A stretch of 6,685 nucleotides of DNA from Bacteroidota bacterium. GTDB taxonomy: Bacteria > Bacteroidota > Ignavibacteria > UBA10030 > F1-140-MAGs086. The notes below the pieces were generated by a model that was not told the DNA's origin, did not search any database, and worked only from the letters and a program-made list of their open reading frames with translations. Location of the stretch: contig SXSO01000132.1 of NCBI GenBank assembly GCA_005792205.1, positions 1 through 6,685 of the forward strand, given 5' to 3'. Shown here piece by piece: positions 1 to 6,534 of this stretch. The first letter of the stretch is position 1. Every line of letters begins with the position of its first letter. The position numbers and the translations under genes are program-made.

Positions 1-260
1 AAAATTGGTTTTTGCCAATTCATAAATTTATGCAAACCTCCAACTTGTTTTAAAATTTCAACTCCAGGTTTTAGATATAAATGATATGTATTTCCTAAAA
101 TTATTTCAGCACCAATTTCATTTAATTCTCTTTGCTCAATTGCCTTCACTGTTCCAAGTGTTCCAACGGGCATAAAAATTGGTGTTTGAATTTTTCCACG
201 AGTTGTTTCAATTAGACCAACTCTCGCTTTATTGGATTTTGCAAGAAGAGAAAATTTCAT
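1..260 (-). CDS. tgt: tRNA-guanine transglycosylase, N-terminal part (cut by window edge)
   Basis: I translated this by hand from the ATG at 260. It gives 86 residues (MKFSLLAKSNKARVG...) and then runs off the left edge. Tgt swaps guanine 34 of tRNAs with GUN anticodons (Asp, Asn, His, Tyr) for a queuosine precursor, in the cytoplasm. The visible part matches the family's N-terminus: TPIFMPVGTLGTVKA at about residues 26-40, GNTYHLYLKPG at 56-66 and GGLHKFMNW at 74-82. The catalytic aspartates and the zinc site lie further on and are outside the window, so activity cannot be judged. The gene starts 8 bases after the stop of the DUF151 gene on the same strand, so it is probably the fourth gene of the etfB-etfA-DUF151-tgt unit. 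Identification is confident; no other family carries this set of motifs. Confidence 0.95.
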   Translation of the reverse strand, partial: MKFSLLAKSNKARVGLIETTRGKIQTPIFMPVGTLGTVKAIEQRELNEIGAEIILGNTYHLYLKPGVEILKQVGGLHKFMNWQKPI

Positions 261-268
261 TGAAAAAA

Positions 269-814
269 TTATTGTTGAAGTTTTTTTATTTCATCACGAA
301 GTTTTGCCGCAAATTCATAATCTTCTTTTTGAATCGCATCGTTCAATTTTTTTTGCAATTCTTCAAGTTTAGAATTTACAAGTTCTTCTTTGATAAAATC
401 GGCTTCCATTCCTTCTTCATCTTGCAAAAATGATGCTTCTTTCATTACTTCTTCACTCACATAAATTGGAGATCCAAATCTAACCGCAAGTGCAATAGCA
501 TCACTTGGACGAGCATCTACTTCTTGATTATCAATTATTAGATAAGCATAATAAGTTCCATCTTTCAAATCATTGATAACAATTTCAGTTAAACTTACTT
601 CTAATGCTTCAACTATATTTTTTATTAAATCATGAGTTAAAGGACGAGGTGGTTTTATTTTTTCCAATTCAAGTGCAATTGCTTGTGCTTCAAATGAACC
701 AACAACTATTGGCAAACGACGTTTTCCATCTACTTCATTTAAAATCAAAGTGTAAGCACCACCACTTGTTGGAGTGGAAGAAATTCCAAGTATATCAACT
801 AAAATTTTTTCCAA
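269..814 (-). CDS. Bifunctional nuclease (DUF151/BFN) domain protein with C-terminal UVR motif
   Basis: A 181-residue protein in two parts. Residues 1 to about 130 are a BFN/DUF151 domain, with RRLPIVVGSFEAQAIALELE at 32-51, PRPLTHDL at 56-63 and DARPSDAIALAVR at 100-112. Residues about 148-181 are a UVR motif, a charged helical hairpin (KLEELQKKLNDAIQKEDYEF and on) like those of UvrB, UvrC and McsA. BFN domains are linked to nuclease activity in plants, but their role in bacteria is poorly established. The UVR hairpin suggests a protein partner. The start is a TTG at 814, one base after the etfA stop. It fits the family's usual N-terminus, and the next in-frame ATG is near residue 124, inside the domain, so TTG (or another non-ATG codon here) must be used. 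Translation probably depends on ribosomes finishing etfA. BFN next to etfBA is a gene order I recall from Bacteroidetes genomes. The family is certain, the cellular role is not. Confidence 0.9.
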   Translation of the reverse strand: MEKILVDILGISSTPTSGGAYTLILNEVDGKRRLPIVVGSFEAQAIALELEKIKPPRPLTHDLIKNIVEALEVSLTEIVINDLKDGTYYAYLIIDNQEVDARPSDAIALAVRFGSPIYVSEEVMKEASFLQDEEGMEADFIKEELVNSKLEELQKKLNDAIQKEDYEFAAKLRDEIKKLQQ

Positions 815-815
815 T

Positions 816-1790
816 TTATTTTCCTAATATTTTTTTTACTTCAGAATTAAATGTTGGTAAAATTGTGAGTGCATCTCCAATAATTCCATAATCTGTAATT
901 TGAAAAATTGGAGCATCTTTATCTTTGTTAATTGCAACAATACACTTTGAACTTGACATTCCCGCAAGATGCTGAATTGCTCCGGAAATTCCAACTGCAA
1001 TGTAAAGATTTGGAGAAACTGTTTTTCCCGTTTGCCCAACTTGTTCATTGTGTGGCCTCCAACTTGCATCTACAACTGCGCGAGATGCTCCTGTTGCTGC
1101 GTTTAATGTGGAAGCAAGTTCTTCAATCAAAATAAAATTTTCAGGAGATTTCATTCCTCTTCCTCCAGAAATTATTACTGATGCTTCAACTACATCTGGT
1201 TTTCCAGTTGCAATAGATGTGGATTTTACAATTGATTTAAAATCATTTTCATTTAATGCGATTTCAATTTTTTCAATTTGAGAAGTGGATTCTTTTTTTT
1301 CAGCAACTTTAAAAACATTTGGTCGTAAACTAAAAATTTTTATTTCAGAATTTATCTTCACATCAATTAAAGATTTTCCTGAATATATTGAACGAGTTGC
1401 AATAAAGTTGCTATTCTCAAATTTCAAATTCACACAATCGTTTGCAAGTCCGCAATTTAATTTAATTGCTACAAGTGATGAAATCTCTTTCCCCATTTGT
1501 GTTGCGGGAAATAAAATGGTATCAATTGATTTTGATTTTACAGATTCTGAAAGAATTTTAGAATATGCTGCAGAAGATAAAAAATGTAATTTTTCATCTT
1601 CTGCCATTAAAACAGTTTTTGCTCCATAATTTTTTACTTCATCATAAAGCGATGAAATTTGATTTCCAATCAATAGAATTTCAAACTCAAAATTATTTTG
1701 TTGAGATAACTTTTGAGCAAATCCAATTGCTTCAAGTGACGTTCTTTTTAATTTGCCTTCTCGTTGTTCTGCAAATACAAGTATTTTCAT
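816..1790 (-). CDS. etfA: Electron transfer flavoprotein subunit alpha
   Basis: EtfA carries the FAD of the ETF heterodimer, which takes electrons from acyl-CoA and other flavin dehydrogenases and passes them to a quinone reductase or another acceptor. The 324 residues are a normal family length. The N-terminal half is an adenine-nucleotide alpha-hydrolase-like fold (MKILVFAEQREGKLKRTSLE...). The C-terminal FAD domain has SGGRG at 208-212, GASRAVVDA at 244-252, VGQTGKTVSPNLYIAVGISG at 251-270 and AIQHLAGM at 271-278, followed by NKDKDAPIFQITDYGIIGD. All the usual FAD-binding stretches are present. I chose the ATG at 1790; an in-frame TTG two codons earlier (1796) adds only two residues. It lies 15 bases after etfB and one base before the DUF151 start, so all three are probably co-transcribed. 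Whether this ETF bifurcates electrons cannot be settled by eye. Confidence 0.96.
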   Translation of the reverse strand: MKILVFAEQREGKLKRTSLEAIGFAQKLSQQNNFEFEILLIGNQISSLYDEVKNYGAKTVLMAEDEKLHFLSSAAYSKILSESVKSKSIDTILFPATQMGKEISSLVAIKLNCGLANDCVNLKFENSNFIATRSIYSGKSLIDVKINSEIKIFSLRPNVFKVAEKKESTSQIEKIEIALNENDFKSIVKSTSIATGKPDVVEASVIISGGRGMKSPENFILIEELASTLNAATGASRAVVDASWRPHNEQVGQTGKTVSPNLYIAVGISGAIQHLAGMSSSKCIVAINKDKDAPIFQITDYGIIGDALTILPTFNSEVKKILGK

Positions 1791-1805
1791 TTTCAAAAAA
1801 TTTGT

Positions 1806-2546
1806 TTAAAAAACTTTTGCTTCTTCGTGAAGAATTTTTACAAGTTCTGTGACTTGATTTTCTTCAAATATTTTTCTCTTTCTTTCGTTTGATGGTTTTG
1901 TCATAGAAATTGTTTCCACAAGCAAATCAAATTTGTTTGGAATTTTTTCTTCAATTTGTTTTGATTTAGATGCCATTATTCCTTTCAAAGATGGATATCT
2001 TGGTTCATTCAATCCTTTTTGTGCTGTAATTACACATGGAATACTTGTTTCTACAACTTCTTTTCCACCTTCAATTTCTCTTTCACAAACTACTTTTTTA
2101 TCTGTAATTTCCAACTTCACAACATTTGAAACAACAGAAATTGAAAGAAGTTCCGCAATATAAATTCCAAGTTGTTCACCATAATAATCTATAGATTGTT
2201 TGCCAAAGAAAATTATATCTGCATTATGATTTTTAATTTCTTCTGAAATTGCTTTTGCAACAGAAATTGAATCTCTCTCACTTTCATCTTTCAAAAGAAT
2301 GGCTTTATCAACTCCTATTGCAAGTGATTTTCTCAAACTTTCTTTATGTGATTCATTTCCAAGAGAAATTGCAATAACTTCTCCACCAAATTTTTCTTTT
2401 GTTTTTAGTGCTTCTTCAATTGCAAATTCATCATAAGGATTTAAAATCCAATTTACATTTGTTTTGTCAATTGATTTTCCATCTTGTGAAACATTTACTT
2501 TTGTCTCAGTATCAGGAGTGTGATTTATACAGACAACGATTTTCAT
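1806..2546 (-). CDS. etfB: Electron transfer flavoprotein subunit beta
   Basis: EtfB is the partner subunit of EtfA. It binds AMP in conventional ETFs and docks dehydrogenases through its recognition loop. The 246-residue product begins MKIVVCINHTPDTETKVNV, a typical EtfB start. Diagnostic stretches are ILNPYDEFAIEEAL at 34-47, GKQSIDYYGEQLG at 115-127 and LNEPRYPSLKGIMASKSK at 179-196; the last covers the family signature and recognition loop. At 120-124 it reads DYYGE, where many EtfB proteins read DGDNN or similar, so the nucleotide pocket differs from the classical mitochondrial type. The ATG at 2546 was preferred to a TTG at 2627, because the extra 27 residues are low-complexity and match nothing in the family. 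It is the first gene of the etfB-etfA-DUF151-tgt unit and sits behind a 151-base divergent intergenic region. Confidence 0.96.
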   Translation of the reverse strand: MKIVVCINHTPDTETKVNVSQDGKSIDKTNVNWILNPYDEFAIEEALKTKEKFGGEVIAISLGNESHKESLRKSLAIGVDKAILLKDESERDSISVAKAISEEIKNHNADIIFFGKQSIDYYGEQLGIYIAELLSISVVSNVVKLEITDKKVVCEREIEGGKEVVETSIPCVITAQKGLNEPRYPSLKGIMASKSKQIEEKIPNKFDLLVETISMTKPSNERKRKIFEENQVTELVKILHEEAKVF

Positions 2547-2697
2547 TTTATTACTTAAAAAATTTTGCAAAATATACTTAAAAAAATTTTCTTTTAAATT
2601 TGGAGTTTTTATAAATTGTAACCTCAAAATAATTTAAATTTATCCCTATCATCGTTTATTTTTTTTGATATATTTTAGTATTGAAAAAAAATTATTT
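2547..2697. promoter_or_regulatory. Divergent intergenic region between etfB and the RNA methyltransferase gene
   Basis: This 151-base AT-only-looking stretch separates the starts of two divergent genes, so it should hold a promoter for each. On the minus strand a TATATTTTG at 2568-2576 resembles the Bacteroidetes -7 element (TAnnTTTG) but is one base too long; it would place transcription start about 10-20 bases before the etfB ATG. On the plus strand TATATTTT at 2669-2676 could serve the methyltransferase. I found no convincing partner element at the expected upstream distance for either. The region is inferred from gene layout; the individual boxes are weak. Confidence 0.4.
2562..2573. promoter_or_regulatory. 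Perfect 12-base palindrome ATTTTGCAAAAT upstream of etfB
   Basis: The twelve bases read the same on both strands and end 15 bases before the etfB ATG, overlapping the candidate -7 element on the minus strand. A dimeric regulator could bind here and block transcription. In DNA this AT-rich, short palindromes also arise by chance, and only the central GC makes it stand out. No regulator is identified. Confidence 0.2.
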
Positions 2698-3237
2698 ATG
2701 CAAAAATTGACTTATGATGAAATTTCTAAAACCCGTTTTACAAAACATGAATTGAAACTTCTTCCAAAATTTCCAATTTATGTACTTGCAGAAAATATCA
2801 GAAGTGCATATAATGTTGGTTCAATTTTTAGAACATCTGATGGAGCAAGAATTGAAAAACTTTTTTTGAGTGGAGTGAGTGCATTTCCACCGAATAAAAA
2901 TGTAGAAAAAACTGCTCTTGGTTCAACAGAAACAGTGAATTGGGAATACAAAAAAAATTCAATTGATATAATAAGAGAATTAAAATCTCAAAAAATTTCA
3001 ATCTGTATTTTAGAACATACAAATAAAAGCATTCCTTATTGTGATTTTCCAAAAAAAGAATTTCCTGTATGTTTGGTTGTGGGAAATGAGATTACAGGGA
3101 TTTCAAATGAAGTAGTAAATGAAGCAGATCTTGCAATTGAAGTACCAATGTTTGGATTAAAACAATCTTTAAACGCATCTATTGCTTATGGAATTGCTTT
3201 GTTTGAACTTGTCAAAATTTTTCAAACAAGAGTGTAA
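2698..3237 (+). CDS. SpoU/TrmH-family RNA 2'-O-methyltransferase, catalytic domain only
   Basis: A 179-residue SPOUT enzyme that probably methylates a ribose 2'-OH in tRNA or rRNA using S-adenosylmethionine. All three SpoU motifs are visible. Motif 1 is NIRSAYNVGSIFRTSDG at 33-49, with Asn39 and Arg45. Motif 2 is VVGNEITGIS at 127-136, with Glu131. Motif 3 is PMFGLKQSLNASIAYGIALF at 150-169, forming the trefoil-knot cofactor site; it has LNASIA where many members have LNVSVA. A KTALGSTETVNW stretch (71-82) is typical of short Bacteroidetes-type members. There is no N-terminal substrate-binding domain, so the target is unknown; it could be TrmL-, TrmH- or RlmB-like. The ATG at 2698 is preferred to a TTG at 2665, which would add eleven residues just upstream of the domain. 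It is the only plus-strand gene here, and its stop lies inside the 3' end of the opposing AlbA_2 gene. Confidence 0.92.
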   Translation: MQKLTYDEISKTRFTKHELKLLPKFPIYVLAENIRSAYNVGSIFRTSDGARIEKLFLSGVSAFPPNKNVEKTALGSTETVNWEYKKNSIDIIRELKSQKISICILEHTNKSIPYCDFPKKEFPVCLVVGNEITGISNEVVNEADLAIEVPMFGLKQSLNASIAYGIALFELVKIFQTRV

Positions 3238-3866
3238 AAATTTTCTTTCTCGTATGTGTGAATGTATAAAATGTTTGCTCTCACAAGTGTCACAAACGTG
3301 CGAATTGCTCTTCTTTTTCCAATGTTTGCAACATGGCAAAATTCTTGTAAAGTTATTTTTTTATTTTTTTCTAAATAGTCAAACAACAATTTTTCTTTTT
3401 CTGTAATTAGAATTTTTATTGGTTTGTTGGCTCTTTGTGATTCCATAATTTTTACAACTTCTTTACTCACTTCAAGAGTTTCATCTTCCACACGAATAAA
3501 AACTTTGGTTCCAATTTCAGTTTGAATTTCTTTGGAAATTTTATGCGGTTTATTTTTGCTTTCATCAATAGAACAAACTATCACATCTTTTTTTGAACTA
3601 TATGGAATAATGTCTATACTAAATTCTATTTGTGGTTCGCATAAAAAATTTACAGCATAATTTATCAATTCAGTTTCTTCTTTTTCATTTTGAACTCCAC
3701 AAACTGAACCATCGTCATCAACTCCAAAAAGTATAATTCCTCCACTTGTATTTGCAAATGCAGAAATTGTGCGAACAATTTTTTCGGGAGAAGAAACTTT
3801 TCTTTTAAATTCAATTTGTTTTCCTTCTCCACATTCAATTAGGTCATCAATATCAATTTTTTTCAT
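3222..3866 (-). CDS. AlbA_2 (Schlafen-type) domain protein with C-terminal winged-helix-like segment
   Basis: A 214-residue protein. Residues about 11-126 form an AlbA_2/Schlafen-like domain, with GEGKQIEFKR at 13-22, then ISAFANTSGGIILFGVDDDG at 34-53. The larger AlbA_2 family pairs this domain with AAA-4-type or wHTH regions and is usually called a putative DNA-binding regulator. In mammalian SLFN13 the equivalent fold is an RNase, with two glutamates five residues apart plus an aspartate. Here Glu14 and Glu19 have that spacing and Asp50-52 are candidates for the third residue, so nuclease activity is possible but is only my inference. Residues about 150-214 look like a winged helix (ITEKEKLLFDYLEKNKKITL and on), close to the C-terminus. 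The ATG at 3866 overlaps ruvX by 14 bases; a TTG at 3914 would lie deep inside ruvX and was rejected. The 3' end overlaps the convergent methyltransferase gene by 16 bases. The domain is confident, the function is not. Confidence 0.8.
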   Translation of the reverse strand: MKKIDIDDLIECGEGKQIEFKRKVSSPEKIVRTISAFANTSGGIILFGVDDDGSVCGVQNEKEETELINYAVNFLCEPQIEFSIDIIPYSSKKDVIVCSIDESKNKPHKISKEIQTEIGTKVFIRVEDETLEVSKEVVKIMESQRANKPIKILITEKEKLLFDYLEKNKKITLQEFCHVANIGKRRAIRTFVTLVRANILYIHTYEKENFYTLV

Positions 3867-4272
3867 TGTTGTCAAGATAATTTTGAAGTAAAATTGACGC
3901 AGCAATTTTATCAATCAAAGATTTATTTCTTCTCTCACTTTTTTTAGAAATAGTTTCCACAATTATTTTTTGAGCATAAACACTTGTGAATCTTTCATCA
4001 TATAAAATTATTTCTCCCAAAAAATTTTTTTTTAATTCATCAGCAAATTTTTCTACTTCAAAACTTATTTCAGTTTTTTCTCCTTTCAAATTTTTTGGAA
4101 AACCAACTAAAATTTTTTCTACTTCATATTTTTTTAAAAGTTCAGAAAAATTTTGAAAAAAATTTTCGTCATTTGCAAATGTTCCAACTGAATTTGCAAT
4201 GATTTTTAATGGATCACTTATTGAAATCCCAATTCGTTTTTTTCCGTAATCAATAGCCAAAATTCTTTTCAT
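3853..4272 (-). CDS. ruvX: Putative pre-16S rRNA nuclease / Holliday-junction resolvase RuvX (YqgF family)
   Basis: A 139-residue protein with an RNase H-like fold, the normal length for the YqgF/RuvX family. Members have been linked both to 16S rRNA 5'-end maturation and to Holliday-junction resolution; sequence alone does not separate these. The acidic active-site positions are all present: Asp8 in AIDYGKKRIG (6-15), Glu93 in YDERFTSVYAQ (91-101) and Asp121 in DKIAASILLQNYL (121-133). GFPKNLKGE at 57-65 replaces the more usual GLPLNMDG-type loop and keeps its length. The ATG at 4272 overlaps the TGA of the rel gene as ATGA, so the two are probably translationally coupled. The 3' end overlaps the AlbA_2 gene by 14 bases. 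Confidence 0.95.
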   Translation of the reverse strand: MKRILAIDYGKKRIGISISDPLKIIANSVGTFANDENFFQNFSELLKKYEVEKILVGFPKNLKGEKTEISFEVEKFADELKKNFLGEIILYDERFTSVYAQKIIVETISKKSERRNKSLIDKIAASILLQNYLDNNEKN

Positions 4273-6458
4273 ATTTCTTCAAATCGTTTTGCAAATTTTA
4301 CCCCTTTTATTTTTTTTATACTTTCTACGATACTATTCAAATGTGTTTTATCAACAACATCAAGTACAATCAATCCTTCAAAAAAACCATCTTTTGCATC
4401 AATATTTATGCTTCTTATATTTAAAGTTTTAGAACTATAAATTGTATTTGATAAATCATAAACAATTCCTGAACGATCATTTCCATTAACTTTTATTGCC
4501 GCAGGAAAATATTTATTCTTTTCATTTGGCCACTCAACAGATACAATTCTATTTTGAGATTCTTGTGAGAGAACTAAAATATTTTTACACTTTTTGCGAT
4601 GAATTTTTATTCCTTCGCCAACTGTTACAAAACCAACTATCTCATCTCCAGGAATCGGATGACAACAGTTTGCAAAACTATATTTTATTCCTTTTATATC
4701 TCCAAAAAATGAAATTTCACTTACAATTTTTCTTGCAACATCCACAAAATTGGCAAAATAATTTTTCTCATTTGAAATAACAATTGTTTCATCTTTGTTT
4801 GTAGTATATTTTTCTAACACTAAAATTACATTTTCAATCTCAATTTTTTTTTCGGCAATTGCTGAATAAAATTGACTTTGTGAATGAAAGTGAAACTCCT
4901 TAATAAGTAATTGAAAAATATCTTCACTCAATTTTATCTTATTTCTTTTCACATATTTTTCAAAAATTTCTTTTCCTTCATCAGAAAGTTTTTTTTCGTT
5001 ATCGTGAAAAAATTTTCTTATTCTTTGTTTTGCTCTACTTGTTATTACAATTCTTTCCCAATCAAGCGATGGCGTTTGATTTTTAGAAGTTAAAATTTCA
5101 ACTTGATCTCCTGTTTGAAGTTTTGTATCAAGTGGAAGTATTTTTCCATTTACTTTTGCTCCAATACAATGCATTCCAACATCTGTATGAACTGAAAATG
5201 CAAAATCAATTGGAGTTGAACCATAAGGTAAAATTTTTAGTTCACCTTTTGGAGTAAAAATATAAATTTCCCTTTGATATAATTGTTGTTTAATACTTTC
5301 TACAACTTGATTTAATGGAACATTATTAAGGTTTTCAATAATCTCGCGAGTACTATTTATCCATTCTTGCATCTCTTCATCGCCTATTGCGGAAATTCCT
5401 TTATATCGCCAATGTGCAGCAATTCCTTTTTCAGCAACTTCATGCATTACTTTTGTTCTTATCTGAACTTCAATTTTTTTTCCATCATCTCCAAAAACAA
5501 CTGTGTGAAGCGATTGGTAATTGTTTCTTTTTTTAGTTGCAATATAATCTTTAAATGTTCCCGGAACTGCTTGATAAACTGAATTTACAATTTCGCTATA
5601 CACAGCATAACAATTAGAAATTTCATCACTATCTAAAACAATTCTTACAGCAAATATATCATTGATATCATCAATTTGTTTGTTTTGCATTTTCATTTTC
5701 TGATAAATGCTAAATAAATTTTTTGGTCTCCCATAAACTGAAAATTTGTATCCTTTTATTTTCAAATGTGTTTCAATTGGTTGAATAAAATTTTTTATGT
5801 AAGATTCTCTCTCTTTTCTTTTTTGTGAAATTCGTCTTGCAAGTTCATCATATTCATCTGCGTAAAGATATTTAAACGCAATGTCTTCAAGTTCCCATTT
5901 AATTTTTGCAAGTCCAAAAAGATGAGCAAGTGGAACATAAAGTTCCATTGTTTCTTGTGAGATTCTAATTTTTTTTTCTTGTGAATGAAATTCAAGTGTT
6001 CGCATATTATGAAGACGATCAGCAAACTTTATGAGAATTACACGAATATCATTTGCAACCGCAATAAAAAGTTTTCTGTAATTTTCTGCTTGTTTGATTT
6101 CATAACCTTCAAGTATATCTTTAATTTTTGTCAAACCATTTACAATATCAGCAATTGTATCTCCAAATTCTTCTTTGATACTATCTCTATCAATTTCATG
6201 ATTTGATTCTTCAATTACATCATGCATCAAAGCAGCAGCAACTGAAATATCATCAAGTGGAATTTCGTCAGTAATAATTTTTGCAACTTGATAAGGATGA
6301 TTAAAAAAAACGTCTCCCGATTTTCGCAATTGATTTTTATGTACATCAAAAGAAAAATAAAATGCTTTTTTAATTAAATGCTCATCAACTTTCTGAAAAT
6401 TTTTTTTGCACAAAGATAAAATCAAATCAAGTTTCTTTTTTACGGCAACATCTTTCAT
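4269..6458 (-). CDS. rel: Bifunctional (p)ppGpp synthetase/hydrolase, RelA/SpoT family
   Basis: A long RSH protein of 729 residues, the usual length. It makes (p)ppGpp from GTP/GDP and ATP under starvation and hydrolyses it otherwise. Domains in order: HD hydrolase (about 35-185) with His54, His79-Asp80 and Asp147 in KFADRLHNMRT; synthetase (about 230-350) with YGRPKNLFSIYQKM at 242-255, Asp267, Tyr314 in NNYQSLHT and Glu330 in IEVQIRT; TGS (about 397-456, IYIFTPKGELKILPYGSTP); a helical region; the conserved-cysteine segment with CCHP at 598-601 and HRKKC at 620-624; and an ACT domain (about 652-725). Intact HD and synthetase sites argue for a bifunctional enzyme rather than a RelA-only synthetase. 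The hydrolase motif reads HDVIEES, with Glu where Asp is usual. I chose the ATG at 6458; a TTG at 6494 lies in the U-tract of the upstream terminator. Its stop overlaps the ruvX start. No promoter is clear in the 41 bases between terminator and ATG; TACAAT at 6475-6480 (minus) is a weak -10 candidate. Confidence 0.95.
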   Translation of the reverse strand: MKDVAVKKKLDLILSLCKKNFQKVDEHLIKKAFYFSFDVHKNQLRKSGDVFFNHPYQVAKIITDEIPLDDISVAAALMHDVIEESNHEIDRDSIKEEFGDTIADIVNGLTKIKDILEGYEIKQAENYRKLFIAVANDIRVILIKFADRLHNMRTLEFHSQEKKIRISQETMELYVPLAHLFGLAKIKWELEDIAFKYLYADEYDELARRISQKRKERESYIKNFIQPIETHLKIKGYKFSVYGRPKNLFSIYQKMKMQNKQIDDINDIFAVRIVLDSDEISNCYAVYSEIVNSVYQAVPGTFKDYIATKKRNNYQSLHTVVFGDDGKKIEVQIRTKVMHEVAEKGIAAHWRYKGISAIGDEEMQEWINSTREIIENLNNVPLNQVVESIKQQLYQREIYIFTPKGELKILPYGSTPIDFAFSVHTDVGMHCIGAKVNGKILPLDTKLQTGDQVEILTSKNQTPSLDWERIVITSRAKQRIRKFFHDNEKKLSDEGKEIFEKYVKRNKIKLSEDIFQLLIKEFHFHSQSQFYSAIAEKKIEIENVILVLEKYTTNKDETIVISNEKNYFANFVDVARKIVSEISFFGDIKGIKYSFANCCHPIPGDEIVGFVTVGEGIKIHRKKCKNILVLSQESQNRIVSVEWPNEKNKYFPAAIKVNGNDRSGIVYDLSNTIYSSKTLNIRSINIDAKDGFFEGLIVLDVVDKTHLNSIVESIKKIKGVKFAKRFEEI

Positions 6459-6481
6459 TTTTTTTTCAATAATAATTGTAG

Positions 6482-6528
6482 AAAAAAAATACAAAAAAAA
6501 ATCCTTTGTTAAAAAATAACAAAGGATT
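6482..6528 (-). terminator. Intrinsic terminator of the tRNA-Arg/tRNA-Glu unit
   Basis: On the minus strand, starting 6 bases after tRNA-Glu, there is a perfect 12-base-pair stem (6517-6528 with 6500-6511) around a five-T loop. It is followed at once by a run of T interrupted only by GTA (6482-6499). The stem holds only three G-C pairs, which is as expected in DNA this AT-rich. On the plus strand the stem is followed by CTTTCG, not a U-tract, so it acts mainly on leftward transcription. It separates the tRNAs from rel, which therefore needs its own promoter in the short gap or depends on read-through. Confidence 0.88.
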
Positions 6529-6534
6529 CTTTCG

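Noticed and set aside
179..433. Plus-strand open frame rich in Phe and Lys across the tgt/DUF151 junction
   Set aside because: It is the antisense shadow of two confidently identified genes and has low-complexity composition typical of complemented AT-rich coding DNA.
1048..1629. Two plus-strand open frames opposite etfA
   Set aside because: They lie wholly within etfA on the other strand and show no recognisable motif.
2547..2627. 27-residue N-terminal extension of EtfB from a TTG
   Set aside because: It would place the start inside the divergent promoter region; EtfB proteins begin at the MKIVVCINHTPD segment.
2631..2640. Palindrome AATTTAAATT in the divergent intergenic region
   Set aside because: It is A/T only and ten bases long, so it is expected by chance in this composition.
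3867..3914. Longer AlbA_2 protein starting at a TTG inside ruvX
   Set aside because: The extra 16 residues fit no part of the domain, and the ATG at 3866 already places it correctly with a short overlap.
6459..6494. N-terminal extension of the Rel protein from a TTG at 6494
   Set aside because: The added 12 residues are encoded by the terminator U-tract and poly-A leader; the ATG at 6458 gives a normal RSH N-terminus.
6500..6528. Hairpin as a plus-strand terminator or a bidirectional one
   Set aside because: There is no U-tract after the stem on the plus strand, and no plus-strand gene lies upstream to be ended.
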